A stretch of DNA of 64,000 nt. It comes from Sphingomonas sp. Lineage in GTDB: Bacteria > Pseudomonadota > Alphaproteobacteria > Sphingomonadales > Sphingomonadaceae. The notes beneath the pieces are model-generated. The model was not told the DNA's origin. It did no database searches and worked only from the letters and a program-made list of their open reading frames with translations. A program made the position numbers and the translations under genes. The stretch lies in contig JAFOMG010000023.1 of the NCBI GenBank assembly GCA_017418975.1, positions 17,095 through 81,094 on the forward strand, read 5' to 3'. Of this stretch, positions 37,398-46,262 are shown piece by piece. Within the stretch, counting starts at the first letter, position 1, and every line of letters begins with the position of its first letter.

Positions 37398-38012
37398 TCA
37401 GGCGGCGGCACCGGCTCCCACCCGGCCGATCGGGGCTTGCTCGCCTCGCGAATAGGTGCCGGTGAGCAGCCCGGCGGCGATCACCCGGCCTTCCATCGCG
37501 CGCAGGATCGCGCCGCGCCCGGGATTGTCGCCGGGATCCTCGCCTTCGTTCAGCGCGAAGAGCTGGAAGGCGTAATTATGCTCGCCATGCCCGTTGGGCG
37601 GATCGGGCGGCAGCCAGCCCTCGACGAAGCGGCTGTTGCGGCCGACATCCTCCCCGTTCGGGCTGCCTTCGCCATCGGGCCCGATCTCGCCTTCCTTGAG
37701 GTCGCCGCCGAGCGGCAGGCCCCAGACGATCGCGTGCACCACCGGCTGCGGGGTCGGCGCATCGGGGTCCTCGACGATCAGCACCAGCCGCGCGGTGCCT
37801 TCGGGCACGCCCGTCCAGAAGAGCGGCGGCGAGATGCCCTCGCCATCGGCGGTGAACCGATCGGGCAGCCGCGCGCCGTTGGCGAAGGCCGGGCTGGCGA
37901 GATGGATCACGCCTTCGCCGGCCAGCTCGGGCCGGACGATCGCCAGCTTGTCGGCGCCGGCGCGAAATGGGCTCAGCGCCTTGCCGAGCCAATGGGGAAG
38001 ATGTTCGAGCAT
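37398..38012 (-). CDS. YbhB/YbcL family Raf kinase inhibitor-like protein (PEBP fold)
   Basis: 204 residues from ATG 38012 (GTG 38018 would add two). PEBP motifs are clear: GEGISPPLFWTGVP, LVLIVEDPDAP (DPDxP), VVHAIVWGLP (the HxIxW-type binding-site histidine) and the GxNS-like GRNSRF, then a YAFQLFALN core strand. Related proteins bind phosphate or phospholipid head groups; bacterial function is not known. No signal peptide. Stands alone on the minus strand. Confidence 0.88.
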   Translation of the reverse strand: MLEHLPHWLGKALSPFRAGADKLAIVRPELAGEGVIHLASPAFANGARLPDRFTADGEGISPPLFWTGVPEGTARLVLIVEDPDAPTPQPVVHAIVWGLPLGGDLKEGEIGPDGEGSPNGEDVGRNSRFVEGWLPPDPPNGHGEHNYAFQLFALNEGEDPGDNPGRGAILRAMEGRVIAAGLLTGTYSRGEQAPIGRVGAGAAA

Positions 38013-38225
38013 AAGCACCCCGGTGAGTGCCCGATCGGAGCGATCGGGATCTTGCGGGAAAAGCGCATGGCGGCGCCGGGAGTTTCATGCGGCAGCGGAG
38101 TCGGCGGCATGGATGTCGAGATCGAGATACGGGCGCGCTCGGCGTCCAGGCCCGCGGTCAGTTCCTCCGGATCGAGACTGTCGCCGTGGAAGCCCGGCGA
38201 CGCGTGGTCCGGTGCGGCGCCGCCA

Positions 38226-38897
38226 TCAAAGGTCGAGCTTCTCGTAATCGGCGGGGGGCGGGATCCCTTCCATCCGCTCGCTGAGCAGCGGGCGGAAGCT
38301 CGGGCGGCTCTTCATGCGGATGTACCAGCCCTTGGCCTGTTCGTGGCTCTTCCAGTCGATCCCGCCAAGATAGTCGGCGATCGAGATCTGGGCCGCGGCG
38401 GCAAGATCGGCGAGGCTCATCGTCGGGCCCGCCAGCCAGGTGCGGTGATCGAGCAGATAGTCGATATAGTCGAGATGGTTGACCGCCGCCTTCATCGCAT
38501 TGCGCAGGGCCTGGCCGTCGGGCGACTGCTTGTAGACGATGCGCTTCAGCATCCGCTCGTGGAGCAGGGGGGCCGTGATCTCGGCATAGAAATTGGTATC
38601 GAACCAGATCGCCAGGCGGCGGATCTCGGCGCGATCGGTGGCGGTGCCGTTGAGCATCGGCGCCTTGTTCACCGTCTCCTCGAAGAACTCGCAGATCACC
38701 TGCGAATCGATCAGCGTCACGCCGCGCTCGTCATCGACCATCACCGGCACCTGGCCGGTGGGATTCAGGTCGAGGAACTCGTCGCGCCGCAGCCAGGGCG
38801 ATTCGCGCACCGGCTCATAGCCGACGGCCTTCTCGCCCAGCAGCAGGCGGACCTTGCGCGAGAAGGGACAGAGCGGGAATTGGTAAAGCTGCCACAT
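38226..38897 (-). CDS. Glutathione S-transferase family protein
   Basis: 223 residues. The N-terminal thioredoxin-like domain begins WQLYQFPLCPFSRKVRLLLGEK with a CPFS motif (Cys10, Ser13) that suggests a cysteine-type or omega/beta-like GST; NPTGQVPVMVDD and IDSQVICEFFEE follow (glutathione-binding loop). The helical C-terminal domain contains TMSLADLAAAAQISIADY, the N-capping/hydrophobic staple region. Likely conjugates or reduces small electrophiles with glutathione. Confidence 0.92.
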   Translation of the reverse strand: MWQLYQFPLCPFSRKVRLLLGEKAVGYEPVRESPWLRRDEFLDLNPTGQVPVMVDDERGVTLIDSQVICEFFEETVNKAPMLNGTATDRAEIRRLAIWFDTNFYAEITAPLLHERMLKRIVYKQSPDGQALRNAMKAAVNHLDYIDYLLDHRTWLAGPTMSLADLAAAAQISIADYLGGIDWKSHEQAKGWYIRMKSRPSFRPLLSERMEGIPPPADYEKLDL

Positions 38898-39026
38898 CGG
38901 CTCGCTTTAGGACTCGGGATGCGCCCGCGTAAAGCGCTTGCGGACGCGGCTTGCGTCCGGGACGTACGGCAGCGCGCCATATGGTTGCGGCGGCTCTTCC
39001 GCCCCGTACGATCGTTACGCGGGCGA

Positions 39027-39464
39027 TCAGTTCTTGAGCGCGGCGCGCAGCGGGGCGAGCGCCGCGCGCAGCCGGGCGGCGGTCTGGTCGAGCGATTCCT
39101 GCATCTGCAGCGCACCGTCGGTGAGCTTGCCCGCGACGGCGACGGCGGCGCGCGCGTCCTGGTGGAAATGCTTCTCGAAATCGGGATCGTTGCGGCGCTG
39201 GATGTCGCGCAGCGTGTCCTGCTCGCCGATCCTGGGATCGGCATAGCGGGCGATGGAGCCGACCCGCGTGTCGAGCACGATGCCGGCGAGGTTGGTGAGC
39301 ATCGCCGCCGCGCCTTCCTGCACCATCGGATTGTTCAGCGCGCGGGCGAGCGCTTCGGCCTTGTCGCGGGTAGAGGCGTCGCGGGTGGGCGCCGGCTGCG
39401 ACTGCTGGGCGAGCGCCGGCATCGCGACGGCGCAGAACAGGGCGGCAGTGAGGACGAGACGCAT
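39027..39464 (-). CDS. Small exported protein of unknown function
   Basis: 145 residues with a clear signal peptide (RLVLTAALFCAVAMPALAQ). The mature part is helical and charged (ALARALNNPMVQEGAAAML; DTLRDIQRRNDPDFEKHFHQ), with a heptad-like C-terminal helix (ALQMQESLDQTAARLRAALA). No family recognised; probably periplasmic. ATG 39464 begins the signal peptide. It stands alone; a gap of 129 bases separates it from the GST gene downstream. Confidence 0.75.
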   Translation of the reverse strand: MRLVLTAALFCAVAMPALAQQSQPAPTRDASTRDKAEALARALNNPMVQEGAAAMLTNLAGIVLDTRVGSIARYADPRIGEQDTLRDIQRRNDPDFEKHFHQDARAAVAVAGKLTDGALQMQESLDQTAARLRAALAPLRAALKN

Positions 39465-39590
39465 GGTACGCTCCGGAGTCGGACTCGGATATCCTGGCTC
39501 CATAGCACAAATGGCCGGCATTGGCGCAGCAGGTTGCGACGAGCCGTGCCTCCCCTTCCGGGAGAGGAAGTCGGGGCCTTGCGCGGGATG

Positions 39591-41072
39591 CTAGTCCTCG
39601 GCGTCCTTCACGGCGCCGTGCCCGATCGGCACCGAGAGCAGGCGGTTCAGCTGGGCCCTGAACTCGCCGAGATCGCCGCCGGTAAGCTGCTGCGTGCTGG
39701 TGAACGACACCGAGCGCGGATTCACCGCCATGCCGTTGCGATAGAGTTCGTAATGGAGGTGCGGGCCGGTCGAGAGGCCGGTATTGCCCACCGCGCCGAT
39801 CCGCTGCCCGCGGCGCACATGCTCGCCGTTGCGCACATAGATGCGGCTCAGATGGCCATAGCCGGTGCCATAGCCGCCGCCATGGGTCACCTTGATGAAA
39901 TTGCCATAGCCGCTGCTGCGGCCGGCGAACTGGACGACGCCGTCGCTCGCGGCGAAGACCGGCGAGCCCCAGGGCGCGGCGATGTCGACGCCCCGGTGCA
40001 TGCGGGTATAGCCGAGGATCGGGTGGCGGCGCATGCCGAAGCCCGAGGAGAAGCGGCCGTTCGCCGGCATCGCCATCGCGCCGGTGCTGTTGCCCTTGCC
40101 CGACCCGTCGAACCAGCTGGTCTTGCCGCCCTGTTCGAACGGCGCGAGCTGCACCTTGTTCGAGCAGCCGCTGACCCCGGCGTACATCAGGGTGCCGAGC
40201 TGCACCTCGCCGGTTTCGGCGCGGGCCTGGCCGACGATGATGTCGAACTTGCAGTCCGAGCCGAGCCGCGAGACCGGCGTGCGGGTGGCGAGCGTCTTGA
40301 TATAGCTTTCGACTGCCTTGGCGGGCGCGCCGGCGGCGCGGGCCGAGCGATAGAGCGACCTGCCGATGGTACCCTGGATGCGCAGCGGCGTCCGGTCGAT
40401 CGCGATCGGGATCGCGCGCATCGCAAGCACGTTGCCGGTGCGCACGAACTCGACGCGCTGATCGAAGCGCGTGCGGATGTCGAGCTTCTCGAGCGGGCGC
40501 GGCTGCGACTTGTCGACGCGGCGGCCCAGCGTGTAGTCGGCCATGGTGTTGGACTGGATCTCGTCCAGCGCAACGGCCTTGGTGATCATGCTGCTGACCG
40601 TCGTGGCATCGGCCTTGCCGATGCCCGAGCGCAGCAGCGTCGCGAGCAGCGCGCCGCCCGAGGCCAGCTTGGTGGTACCTTCGAGGAGCGGCCGCTCCGG
40701 CGTGTCGGTGAGCGGCGCGACCAGCCCGGTCGCGGCGACGCGGGCGCCGGTGCCCGAGCCCATGCCGAGCGGCTTGATCGCCTGCGCCTGGGTCGCGTCG
40801 AACTCGGCGCCCGAAAGCGGCGCGGGAACGGTGCCGTAGATCGGGTTCTCGAAGCCGGGCGCGAGCAGCAGGGTGGCGGTGATCAGGGCGACGCAGGTTG
40901 CGGCGCCGCGATACCAGGTCAGCGAGCCGATGCGCGAGCCGAGATCCGGCGCGAATTCGAAGTCGGCGAAGCGCTCGCCCAGGCGTGCGGCCAGGCCGCG
41001 CGCCGGTGCCGCGGCAAGCGCCGATGCGCCGCCGCCGGTCAGCCCCTCTCCATGGTCACTACGCAGATACAA
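39591..41072 (-). CDS. M23 family metallopeptidase (peptidoglycan hydrolase, LytM-like)
   Basis: 493 residues if translation begins at TTG 41072 (LYLRSDHGEGL), the only start that keeps the N-terminus before the membrane anchor (TWYRGAATCVALITATLLLA). A periplasmic region of ~250 residues, which may hold an OapA/LysM-like segment, precedes the M23 domain: MHRGVDIAAPWG with zinc ligands His359 and Asp363, and PHLHYE with His438/His440. The fold and zinc site are intact, so it should cut peptide cross-links of peptidoglycan. The TTG start is inferred by position; no ATG or GTG fits between the signal anchor and the upstream gap. Confidence 0.85.
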   Translation of the reverse strand: MYLRSDHGEGLTGGGASALAAAPARGLAARLGERFADFEFAPDLGSRIGSLTWYRGAATCVALITATLLLAPGFENPIYGTVPAPLSGAEFDATQAQAIKPLGMGSGTGARVAATGLVAPLTDTPERPLLEGTTKLASGGALLATLLRSGIGKADATTVSSMITKAVALDEIQSNTMADYTLGRRVDKSQPRPLEKLDIRTRFDQRVEFVRTGNVLAMRAIPIAIDRTPLRIQGTIGRSLYRSARAAGAPAKAVESYIKTLATRTPVSRLGSDCKFDIIVGQARAETGEVQLGTLMYAGVSGCSNKVQLAPFEQGGKTSWFDGSGKGNSTGAMAMPANGRFSSGFGMRRHPILGYTRMHRGVDIAAPWGSPVFAASDGVVQFAGRSSGYGNFIKVTHGGGYGTGYGHLSRIYVRNGEHVRRGQRIGAVGNTGLSTGPHLHYELYRNGMAVNPRSVSFTSTQQLTGGDLGEFRAQLNRLLSVPIGHGAVKDAED

Positions 41073-41325
41073 GGCGCAACGCCCCCCAAAAGGTCGTCGA
41101 TGTCGTGCCGTAAACCCCCGGCTACCGACAAGATCACTGTGGAAGGCAGGACTTAAAGTCAAATTAAGCACCCTGTTCGGGGCCGGCTCGTGCGGCGAGT
41201 TGTGCCACCTCGCGGATGAAGCGAAGTGTTCAGCATATTCGCCAGTATTTCCAACATGGTTAAGGCGGATCGCCAATCCGGGGGAGTTGCTTAAGGGGCG
41301 ACTCGGAACGATCTTGGGAGTCGCA

Positions 41326-43803
41326 ATGAGTCGTTTCGCGCGTTCTCCGATCACCGCCGTGCTGGGTCCTACCAACACCGGCAAGACGCATCTCGCAGTG
41401 GAGCGGATGGCCGGCCATGCCAGCGGCATGATCGGCTTCCCGCTGCGGCTGCTGGCGCGCGAGGTCTATGATCGCGTCGTCAGGATGAAGGGCAGCGATG
41501 CCGAGGTCGCGCTGATCACCGGCGAAGAGAAGATCCTGCCGCCCAAGGCCCGCTGGTTCCTGTGCACCGCCGAGAGCATGCCGCTGGAACGCGAAGTCGC
41601 GTTCGTCGGCCTGGACGAGGCGCAGCTGGGCGCCGATCCCGAGCGCGGCCATGTCTTCACCGATCGGCTGCTGCGTGCCCGCGGCCGCGAGGAGACGATG
41701 ATCCTCGGCTCCGACAGCCTGAAACCCATGCTGAAGGCGCTGGTGCCCGAGGCCGAGGTGATCGGCCGGCCGCGCTTCTCGACCCTCAGCTATGCCGGGG
41801 CGAAGAAGCTCTCCCGTCTGCCGCGCCGCTCGGCGATCGTCGCGTTCAGCGCCGAGGAAGTCTATGCCGTCGCCGAGGCGCTTCGCCGGCTCCGCGGCGG
41901 TGCGGCAGTGGTGATGGGGGCGCTCAGCCCCCGCACCCGCAATGCCCAGGTGGCGATGTTCCAGGCGGGCGAGGTCGATTATCTCGTTGCCACCGATGCG
42001 ATCGGCATGGGCCTCAACATGGACGTGCACCATGTCGCCTTCGCCTCGCTTTCCAAGTTCGACGGGCGCCGCCAGCGCCGGCTGACCGTGGCCGAGATGG
42101 CGCAGATCGCCGGGCGTGCCGGGCGGCACCAGAAGGATGGCACGTTCGGCGCGTTGCACGAGGAAGGCCCCAATGCCTTCACGCCGGAAGAGGTGCTTGC
42201 GATCGAGGGGCACCGGGTGCCGCCGCTGGAGAAGCTCTACTGGCGCGAAGGCGAGCCGGACTTCGCCAGCGTCGAGGCGCTGATCGCCAGCCTGGAGGCC
42301 AGGCCGAACAGCGATGTGCTGCGCGCCGCGCCCGAGGCGGTGGACCTGGCCGTGCTCAAGCGGCTTTCGGAAGAGGATTGGGTCCGCCAGCGGGTGCGCG
42401 CGCCGGCGATGGTCAAGCGGCTCTGGGCGGCGTGCGGCCTGCCCGATTTCCGCAAGCTCGGGCCCGAGCCGCACAGCCGCTTCGTCGGCCGGCTCTTCGG
42501 GCATCTCTCCGAGGGGCGCGGCCATGTGCCGCACCAATGGTTCGCCGACGAGATCCAGCGGCTGGACAATATGGGCGGCGATGTCGAGACGCTTGCCGGG
42601 CGCATCGCCGCGGCGCGCAGCTGGGCCTATATCGCGCACCGGGCGGACTGGCTGGAGGACCCGGTCCATTGGGCCGAGCGCACGCGCGCCGTGGAGGAGA
42701 AGCTCTCGGACGCGCTGCACGCCAGCCTGACCCAGCGCTTCGTCGACAAGCGCACCACCGTGCTGCTGCGCCAGATCGGCGCCGACGCCTCGAACCTGCC
42801 GGTGACGATCGGCGCCGAGGGCGAAGTGACCGTCGAGGAACATGCCCTGGGCACGCTCACCGGCTTTCGCTTCACCGTCGCGCCGGAGGCGCGCGCCGCG
42901 GACAAGCGCATGCTGCTGGCGGCGGCGGAGAAACGGCTGGGCGGCGAATATCGCAAGCGCGGGGCCGCGCTTGCCGAGGCCGAGGATGCGGCCATCCTGT
43001 TGACCTGGTCGGTGCTCGCCTGGAACGGCGTGGCGGTCGCGGCGCTGGAGCCGGGGCCCAATATCGCCCGGCCGCGCATCCGGCTGGATCGCGCGCTCGA
43101 CGTGCTCGATCCCCCGGCGAGAACGGCGGTGCAGGCCCGGCTCGAACGCTGGTTCGCCGATCAGATCGGCAAGCGCCTGGCCGTGCTCGGCAAGCTCGAC
43201 GCGGCGGCGCGCGATCCGGCCGCCGGCTCGCCGCTGCGCGCGCTCGCCAATGCGCTGCTCGAGGCCGGCGGGCTGCTGCCGCGCCGTGCCGCCGCGATGC
43301 TGGTGGAGGCGCTCGACCCGCCGGCGCGCCAGCGGCTGCGCACGATCGGCGTCACCATCGGCACGCTCGACATCTTCGCCCCCGCGCTGCTCAAGCCCGG
43401 CGCGGCGCGCTGGCGGCGCGAGCTGATGGGGCTGGCCGAAGCCCCGCGCGACGGCGCCACCGTGCTGCTGCGCGCCGCGCCGGGTGCCGATCTCGTCCAT
43501 GGTTATCGCCCGCTGGGAGCCCAGGCGGTGCGCGTCGACCTGGTCGAGCGCATTGCCCGTGCCGCGCACGACGCGCGCCAGGGCCGCAAGCCCTTTGCTC
43601 CCGATCCGGCGCTTGCCACTTCGATGGGGCTGACCGCCGAGACGCTGGCGCGGCTGATGGCCCAGCTCGGCTTCCGCACCGCCCGTTCGGCGGAGGGCGA
43701 GCCGCAGCGCTGGATCTGGCAGGGACTCGTGGCGCCGCCCCGGCCCAAGGCGCCGCCGCGCGACAATGCCTTCGCGGCGCTCCAGGCGCTGAAGCATGGC
43801 TGA
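41326..43803 (+). CDS. SUV3-like DExH RNA helicase
   Basis: 825 residues. Walker A GPTNTGKTH (Lys20) and GLDEAQLG (DEAQ-type Walker B) start the helicase core. TDAIGMGLNMDVHHVAFASLSKFDG and IAGRAGRHQKDGTFG are motifs V and VI, arranged as in the mitochondrial degradosome helicase SUV3, whose closest bacterial relatives are alphaproteobacterial. The C-terminal half contains the SUV3 C-terminal-like region and ends in a basic tail. RNA unwinding in decay or ribosome maturation is inferred. ATG 41326 follows GGGAG. Its stop lies inside the next gene, which starts eight bases earlier. Confidence 0.92.
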   Translation: MSRFARSPITAVLGPTNTGKTHLAVERMAGHASGMIGFPLRLLAREVYDRVVRMKGSDAEVALITGEEKILPPKARWFLCTAESMPLEREVAFVGLDEAQLGADPERGHVFTDRLLRARGREETMILGSDSLKPMLKALVPEAEVIGRPRFSTLSYAGAKKLSRLPRRSAIVAFSAEEVYAVAEALRRLRGGAAVVMGALSPRTRNAQVAMFQAGEVDYLVATDAIGMGLNMDVHHVAFASLSKFDGRRQRRLTVAEMAQIAGRAGRHQKDGTFGALHEEGPNAFTPEEVLAIEGHRVPPLEKLYWREGEPDFASVEALIASLEARPNSDVLRAAPEAVDLAVLKRLSEEDWVRQRVRAPAMVKRLWAACGLPDFRKLGPEPHSRFVGRLFGHLSEGRGHVPHQWFADEIQRLDNMGGDVETLAGRIAAARSWAYIAHRADWLEDPVHWAERTRAVEEKLSDALHASLTQRFVDKRTTVLLRQIGADASNLPVTIGAEGEVTVEEHALGTLTGFRFTVAPEARAADKRMLLAAAEKRLGGEYRKRGAALAEAEDAAILLTWSVLAWNGVAVAALEPGPNIARPRIRLDRALDVLDPPARTAVQARLERWFADQIGKRLAVLGKLDAAARDPAAGSPLRALANALLEAGGLLPRRAAAMLVEALDPPARQRLRTIGVTIGTLDIFAPALLKPGAARWRRELMGLAEAPRDGATVLLRAAPGADLVHGYRPLGAQAVRVDLVERIARAAHDARQGRKPFAPDPALATSMGLTAETLARLMAQLGFRTARSAEGEPQRWIWQGLVAPPRPKAPPRDNAFAALQALKHG

Positions 43804-44098
43804 CGGCGCGGCGATGCGGATCGACCGGTTCCTCTGGTGGTCGCGCCTGGCCAAGACGCGCTCGGCGGCGCAGGCGATCGCCGAGAAGGGCATGCTGCGC
43901 ATCGATGGCCGCCGGGTCGAGCGCAGCTCGGCCACGGTGCGCGTGGGGTGCGTCGTGGCCTTCCCGCTCTATGGCAAGGTTCGGGTGATCCGGGTCGAGC
44001 TGCTGCCCGTCAGGCGCGGCCCGCCGGCCGAGGGGCGCGCCTGCTATCAGGACCTTGTGGTCACTGAGAACGTCTCGCAGGAAGCGCCAACTGATTGA
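43796..44098 (+). CDS. S4 domain RNA-binding protein (Hsp15-like)
   Basis: 100 residues. The S4 fold is clear: MRIDRFLWWSRLAKTRSAAQAI, MLRIDGRRVERSSATVRVGCVV (the RNA-binding hairpin). The first seven residues (MADGAAM) overlap the end of the helicase gene by eight bases. Hsp15 binds the 50S subunit carrying a nascent chain after heat stress; in Alphaproteobacteria this small protein usually follows the SUV3-like helicase, as here. Confidence 0.9.
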   Translation: MADGAAMRIDRFLWWSRLAKTRSAAQAIAEKGMLRIDGRRVERSSATVRVGCVVAFPLYGKVRVIRVELLPVRRGPPAEGRACYQDLVVTENVSQEAPTD

Positions 44099-44158
44099 CG
44101 CAGCGAATCCACAGGCATAGCAGGACCCCCACGTCTTCGATCCAAGGGGCCAGTTTCC

Positions 44159-44497
44159 ATGACCTATGTCGTCACCGACGCCTGCATCCGGTGCAAGTAC
44201 ATGGATTGTGTCGAGGTCTGTCCGGTCGACTGTTTCTACGAAGGCGAGAACATGCTCGTCATCAATCCGAACGAGTGCATCGACTGCGGCGTCTGCGAGC
44301 CGGAATGCCCGGCCGAGGCGATCCTGCCCGATACCGAGAACGGCCTCGAGAAGTGGCTGGAGCTCAATCGCACCTATTCGGAATCCTGGCCCAACATCAC
44401 GCAGAAGGGCGATGTGCCCGCCGATGCCGATGCGATGAAGGGAGTCGAGGGCAAGTTCGAGCAGTTCTTCTCGCCGGAGCCCGGTTCGGGCAGCTAG
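44159..44497 (+). CDS. fdxA: Ferredoxin FdxA (7Fe-8S)
   Basis: 112 residues. Cysteines at 9, 17, 21, 40, 43, 46 and 50 match the Azotobacter-type 3Fe-4S plus 4Fe-4S pattern ([17 protein letters not shown] and [12 protein letters not shown]; Cys12 is extra, as in that type). The C-terminal half ([13 protein letters not shown]) matches the long form of FdxA. It is an electron carrier; it follows the S4 protein in the helicase cluster and is convergent with a Sel1 gene three bases away. Confidence 0.97.
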   Translation: MTYVVTDACIRCKYMDCVEVCPVDCFYEGENMLVINPNECIDCGVCEPECPAEAILPDTENGLEKWLELNRTYSESWPNITQKGDVPADADAMKGVEGKFEQFFSPEPGSGS

Positions 44498-44500
44498 CCT

Positions 44501-45370
44501 CTAGTTCTTGTCGATGTCCGCAAGGATGTCGGCCATCTCCTTGCGCCGCTTGGGGTCGGGCTCCTCCGCCGCCGCGATGCGCAGCCAGTGCATCATCTCG
44601 GCCACCGCTTCCCGGTCGGTCACCGTTTTCCCATCCGGCGCCGCGCGCCGGAACGCGGCCCGTGAGATGAGCGCGGCGGCATCGGCGCGGCCGCCGGCAT
44701 AGGCCTTCTTCCACCATGCGACCGCGGCACCCGGGTCGGCCGGGCCGCCATCGCCGTTCCACAACATCTGGCCGAGCAGGAATTCGGCATTGTGCTGGCC
44801 TTGCGCGGCGGCATCGGCCAGCCAGCGCCGGGCCGCGACCATGTCCTGCGGCAGATTCGCGCCGGTCAGCAGCCAGCCGGCATAGTCGGTCTGGGCATTG
44901 GCATTGCCCGATTCCGCGGCCTCGCGGCACAGCGCCACGCCGCGCGGCGCGTCCTTCGGCCCGCCCCGGCCCGAGACCAGCAGCGTGCCGAGCGCGCATT
45001 TCGCCTGCACCCAGCCGAGCCGGGCGGCGCTGGCATAGAGGGTGCGCGCCCTGGCCAGGTCCTGTGGCCTGCCCTGGCCGTTCTCGAAGCAGAGCGCGAG
45101 ATTATGGGCCGAATCGCCACGCTGCGGCGCAGCACGTTCGAACCAGCCACAGGCCTTTTCCGGATCGCGGGGCCAGCCGATCCCGCCGAAATTGCTGGCT
45201 TCGCCCGCCAGCTCGGAAGCGGAAGCGTCGCCCTGCAGTGCCAGGGTTTCGATCCGGCGGACGAACTCCTCCGGTGCCAGCGTCTCACGTGTGTCGAGCA
45301 ATGCCTTGACCGCCGGCGAGAAGTTGGCGCCGGTGTCCTGAGCCTGGAGGAGCAGAAGTAGCGCGAACAT
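44501..45370 (-). CDS. Sel1-repeat protein
   Basis: 289 residues with a short hydrophobic start (FALLLLLQAQ), probably a signal peptide. Sel1-like repeats run through about residues 55-250: ACGWFERAAPQRGDSAHNLAL, DLARARTLYASAARLGWVQA, APRGVALCREAAESGNANAQ, AARRWLADAAAQGQHNAEFL and PGAAVAWWKKAYAGGRADAA. Such repeats form alpha-solenoids for protein-protein contacts in envelope or signalling complexes. The partner is unknown. It ends three bases from fdxA (convergent). Confidence 0.88.
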   Translation of the reverse strand: MFALLLLLQAQDTGANFSPAVKALLDTRETLAPEEFVRRIETLALQGDASASELAGEASNFGGIGWPRDPEKACGWFERAAPQRGDSAHNLALCFENGQGRPQDLARARTLYASAARLGWVQAKCALGTLLVSGRGGPKDAPRGVALCREAAESGNANAQTDYAGWLLTGANLPQDMVAARRWLADAAAQGQHNAEFLLGQMLWNGDGGPADPGAAVAWWKKAYAGGRADAAALISRAAFRRAAPDGKTVTDREAVAEMMHWLRIAAAEEPDPKRRKEMADILADIDKN

Positions 45371-45611
45371 GCCTCAGCAATGCCTGAGTCGAGAGACAGC
45401 CACAATCCTGCGATTAATTGCATATTTTCGCTGCAAGGCGGCACAGTCGGTCTGGTAATTTTATTGCAAACGTGTTAAATGCCCCAAGACGGAGGAAAAC
45501 TCGCCTCCGCCCGGAGAAGCAAAGAGAAGTCGCCCCGATCAGCCCGTCCCGCATTCGCCGGGGCGGACGCCGAGCCCGTCGGGGCCGGTTATCACGAAAG
45601 GTTCCTCGCAC

Positions 45612-46145
45612 ATGGCTGCCAAGGCGCTGTCCTTCGATGTCGGCGATTATGTCGTTTACCCCAAGCACGGCGTGGGCCGTGTTATCGAGCTGCAGAAATC
45701 CGAGATCGCGGGTATGCAGCTCGAACTCTACGTGCTGCGCTTCGAAAAGGAAAAGATGACGCTGCGCGTTCCGACCAACAAGGCCGAGAGCGTCGGCATG
45801 CGCAAGCTTTCGAGTGACAAGACACTCAAGGAAGCGCTCGATACGCTGAAGGGGAAACCGAAGGTCAAGCGCACCATGTGGTCGCGCCGCGCCCAGGAAT
45901 ATGAAGCGAAGATCAATTCGGGCGACCTGGTGTCGATCGCCGAAGTGGTCCGCGACCTGTTCCGCGCCGACGACCAGCCCGAGCAGAGCTATTCCGAGCG
46001 CCAGATCTTCGAAGCGGCGGCCAGCCGCCTCGCTCGCGAGCTCGCGGCGATGGAGGAAGTGGACGAGCCGGCCGCGCTCGAGAAGATCCTCGAGATCCTG
46101 CGCAAGGCCGCGGCCATCCACAACAAGGACAAGGTTCCGGCCTGA
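45612..46145 (+). CDS. carD: CarD family transcriptional regulator
   Basis: 177 residues. The N-terminal RNA-polymerase-interacting domain (FDVGDYVVYPKHGVGRVIEL, then LYVLRFEKEKMTLRVP) is followed by the DNA-binding helical domain, including RMRKLS-like MRKLSSDKT, KRTMWSRRAQEYEAKINSGD and the conserved tryptophan (Trp87 in MWSRR) that wedges into the promoter in mycobacterial and Thermus CarD. It stabilises open complexes, often at ribosomal promoters. Monocistronic, with a strong terminator. Confidence 0.97.
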   Translation: MAAKALSFDVGDYVVYPKHGVGRVIELQKSEIAGMQLELYVLRFEKEKMTLRVPTNKAESVGMRKLSSDKTLKEALDTLKGKPKVKRTMWSRRAQEYEAKINSGDLVSIAEVVRDLFRADDQPEQSYSERQIFEAAASRLARELAAMEEVDEPAALEKILEILRKAAAIHNKDKVPA

Positions 46146-46170
46146 TCTCGGCCGGCATCGAAGCCCAAGG

Positions 46171-46204
46171 AAAGGGGCGGCCTTGAAAACCGCCCCTTTT
46201 CCTT
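46171..46204 (+). terminator. Rho-independent terminator after carD
   Basis: AAAGGGGCGG-N9-CCGCCCCTTT followed by TCCTT; a perfect 10-bp stem 25 bases past the carD stop. Confidence 0.85.
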
Positions 46205-46262
46205 GTCTCATCGATGGTGTATTATGTATCCAACACACATATTGCTTCGGGAGGAAGTTTCG

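Noticed and set aside
38019-38225. Short possible gene between the PEBP and GST genes (e.g. from ATG 38067 or 38109)
   Set aside because: No ribosome-binding site at a proper distance and no family resemblance; the frames run into the GST gene antisense. Also holds a short CCCGATC/GATCGGG palindrome of no clear role.
37305-41156. A 1283-codon plus-strand open frame across several genes
   Set aside because: It runs antisense to the PEBP, GST, exported and M23 genes, all with clear motifs; no domain appears in the long frame.
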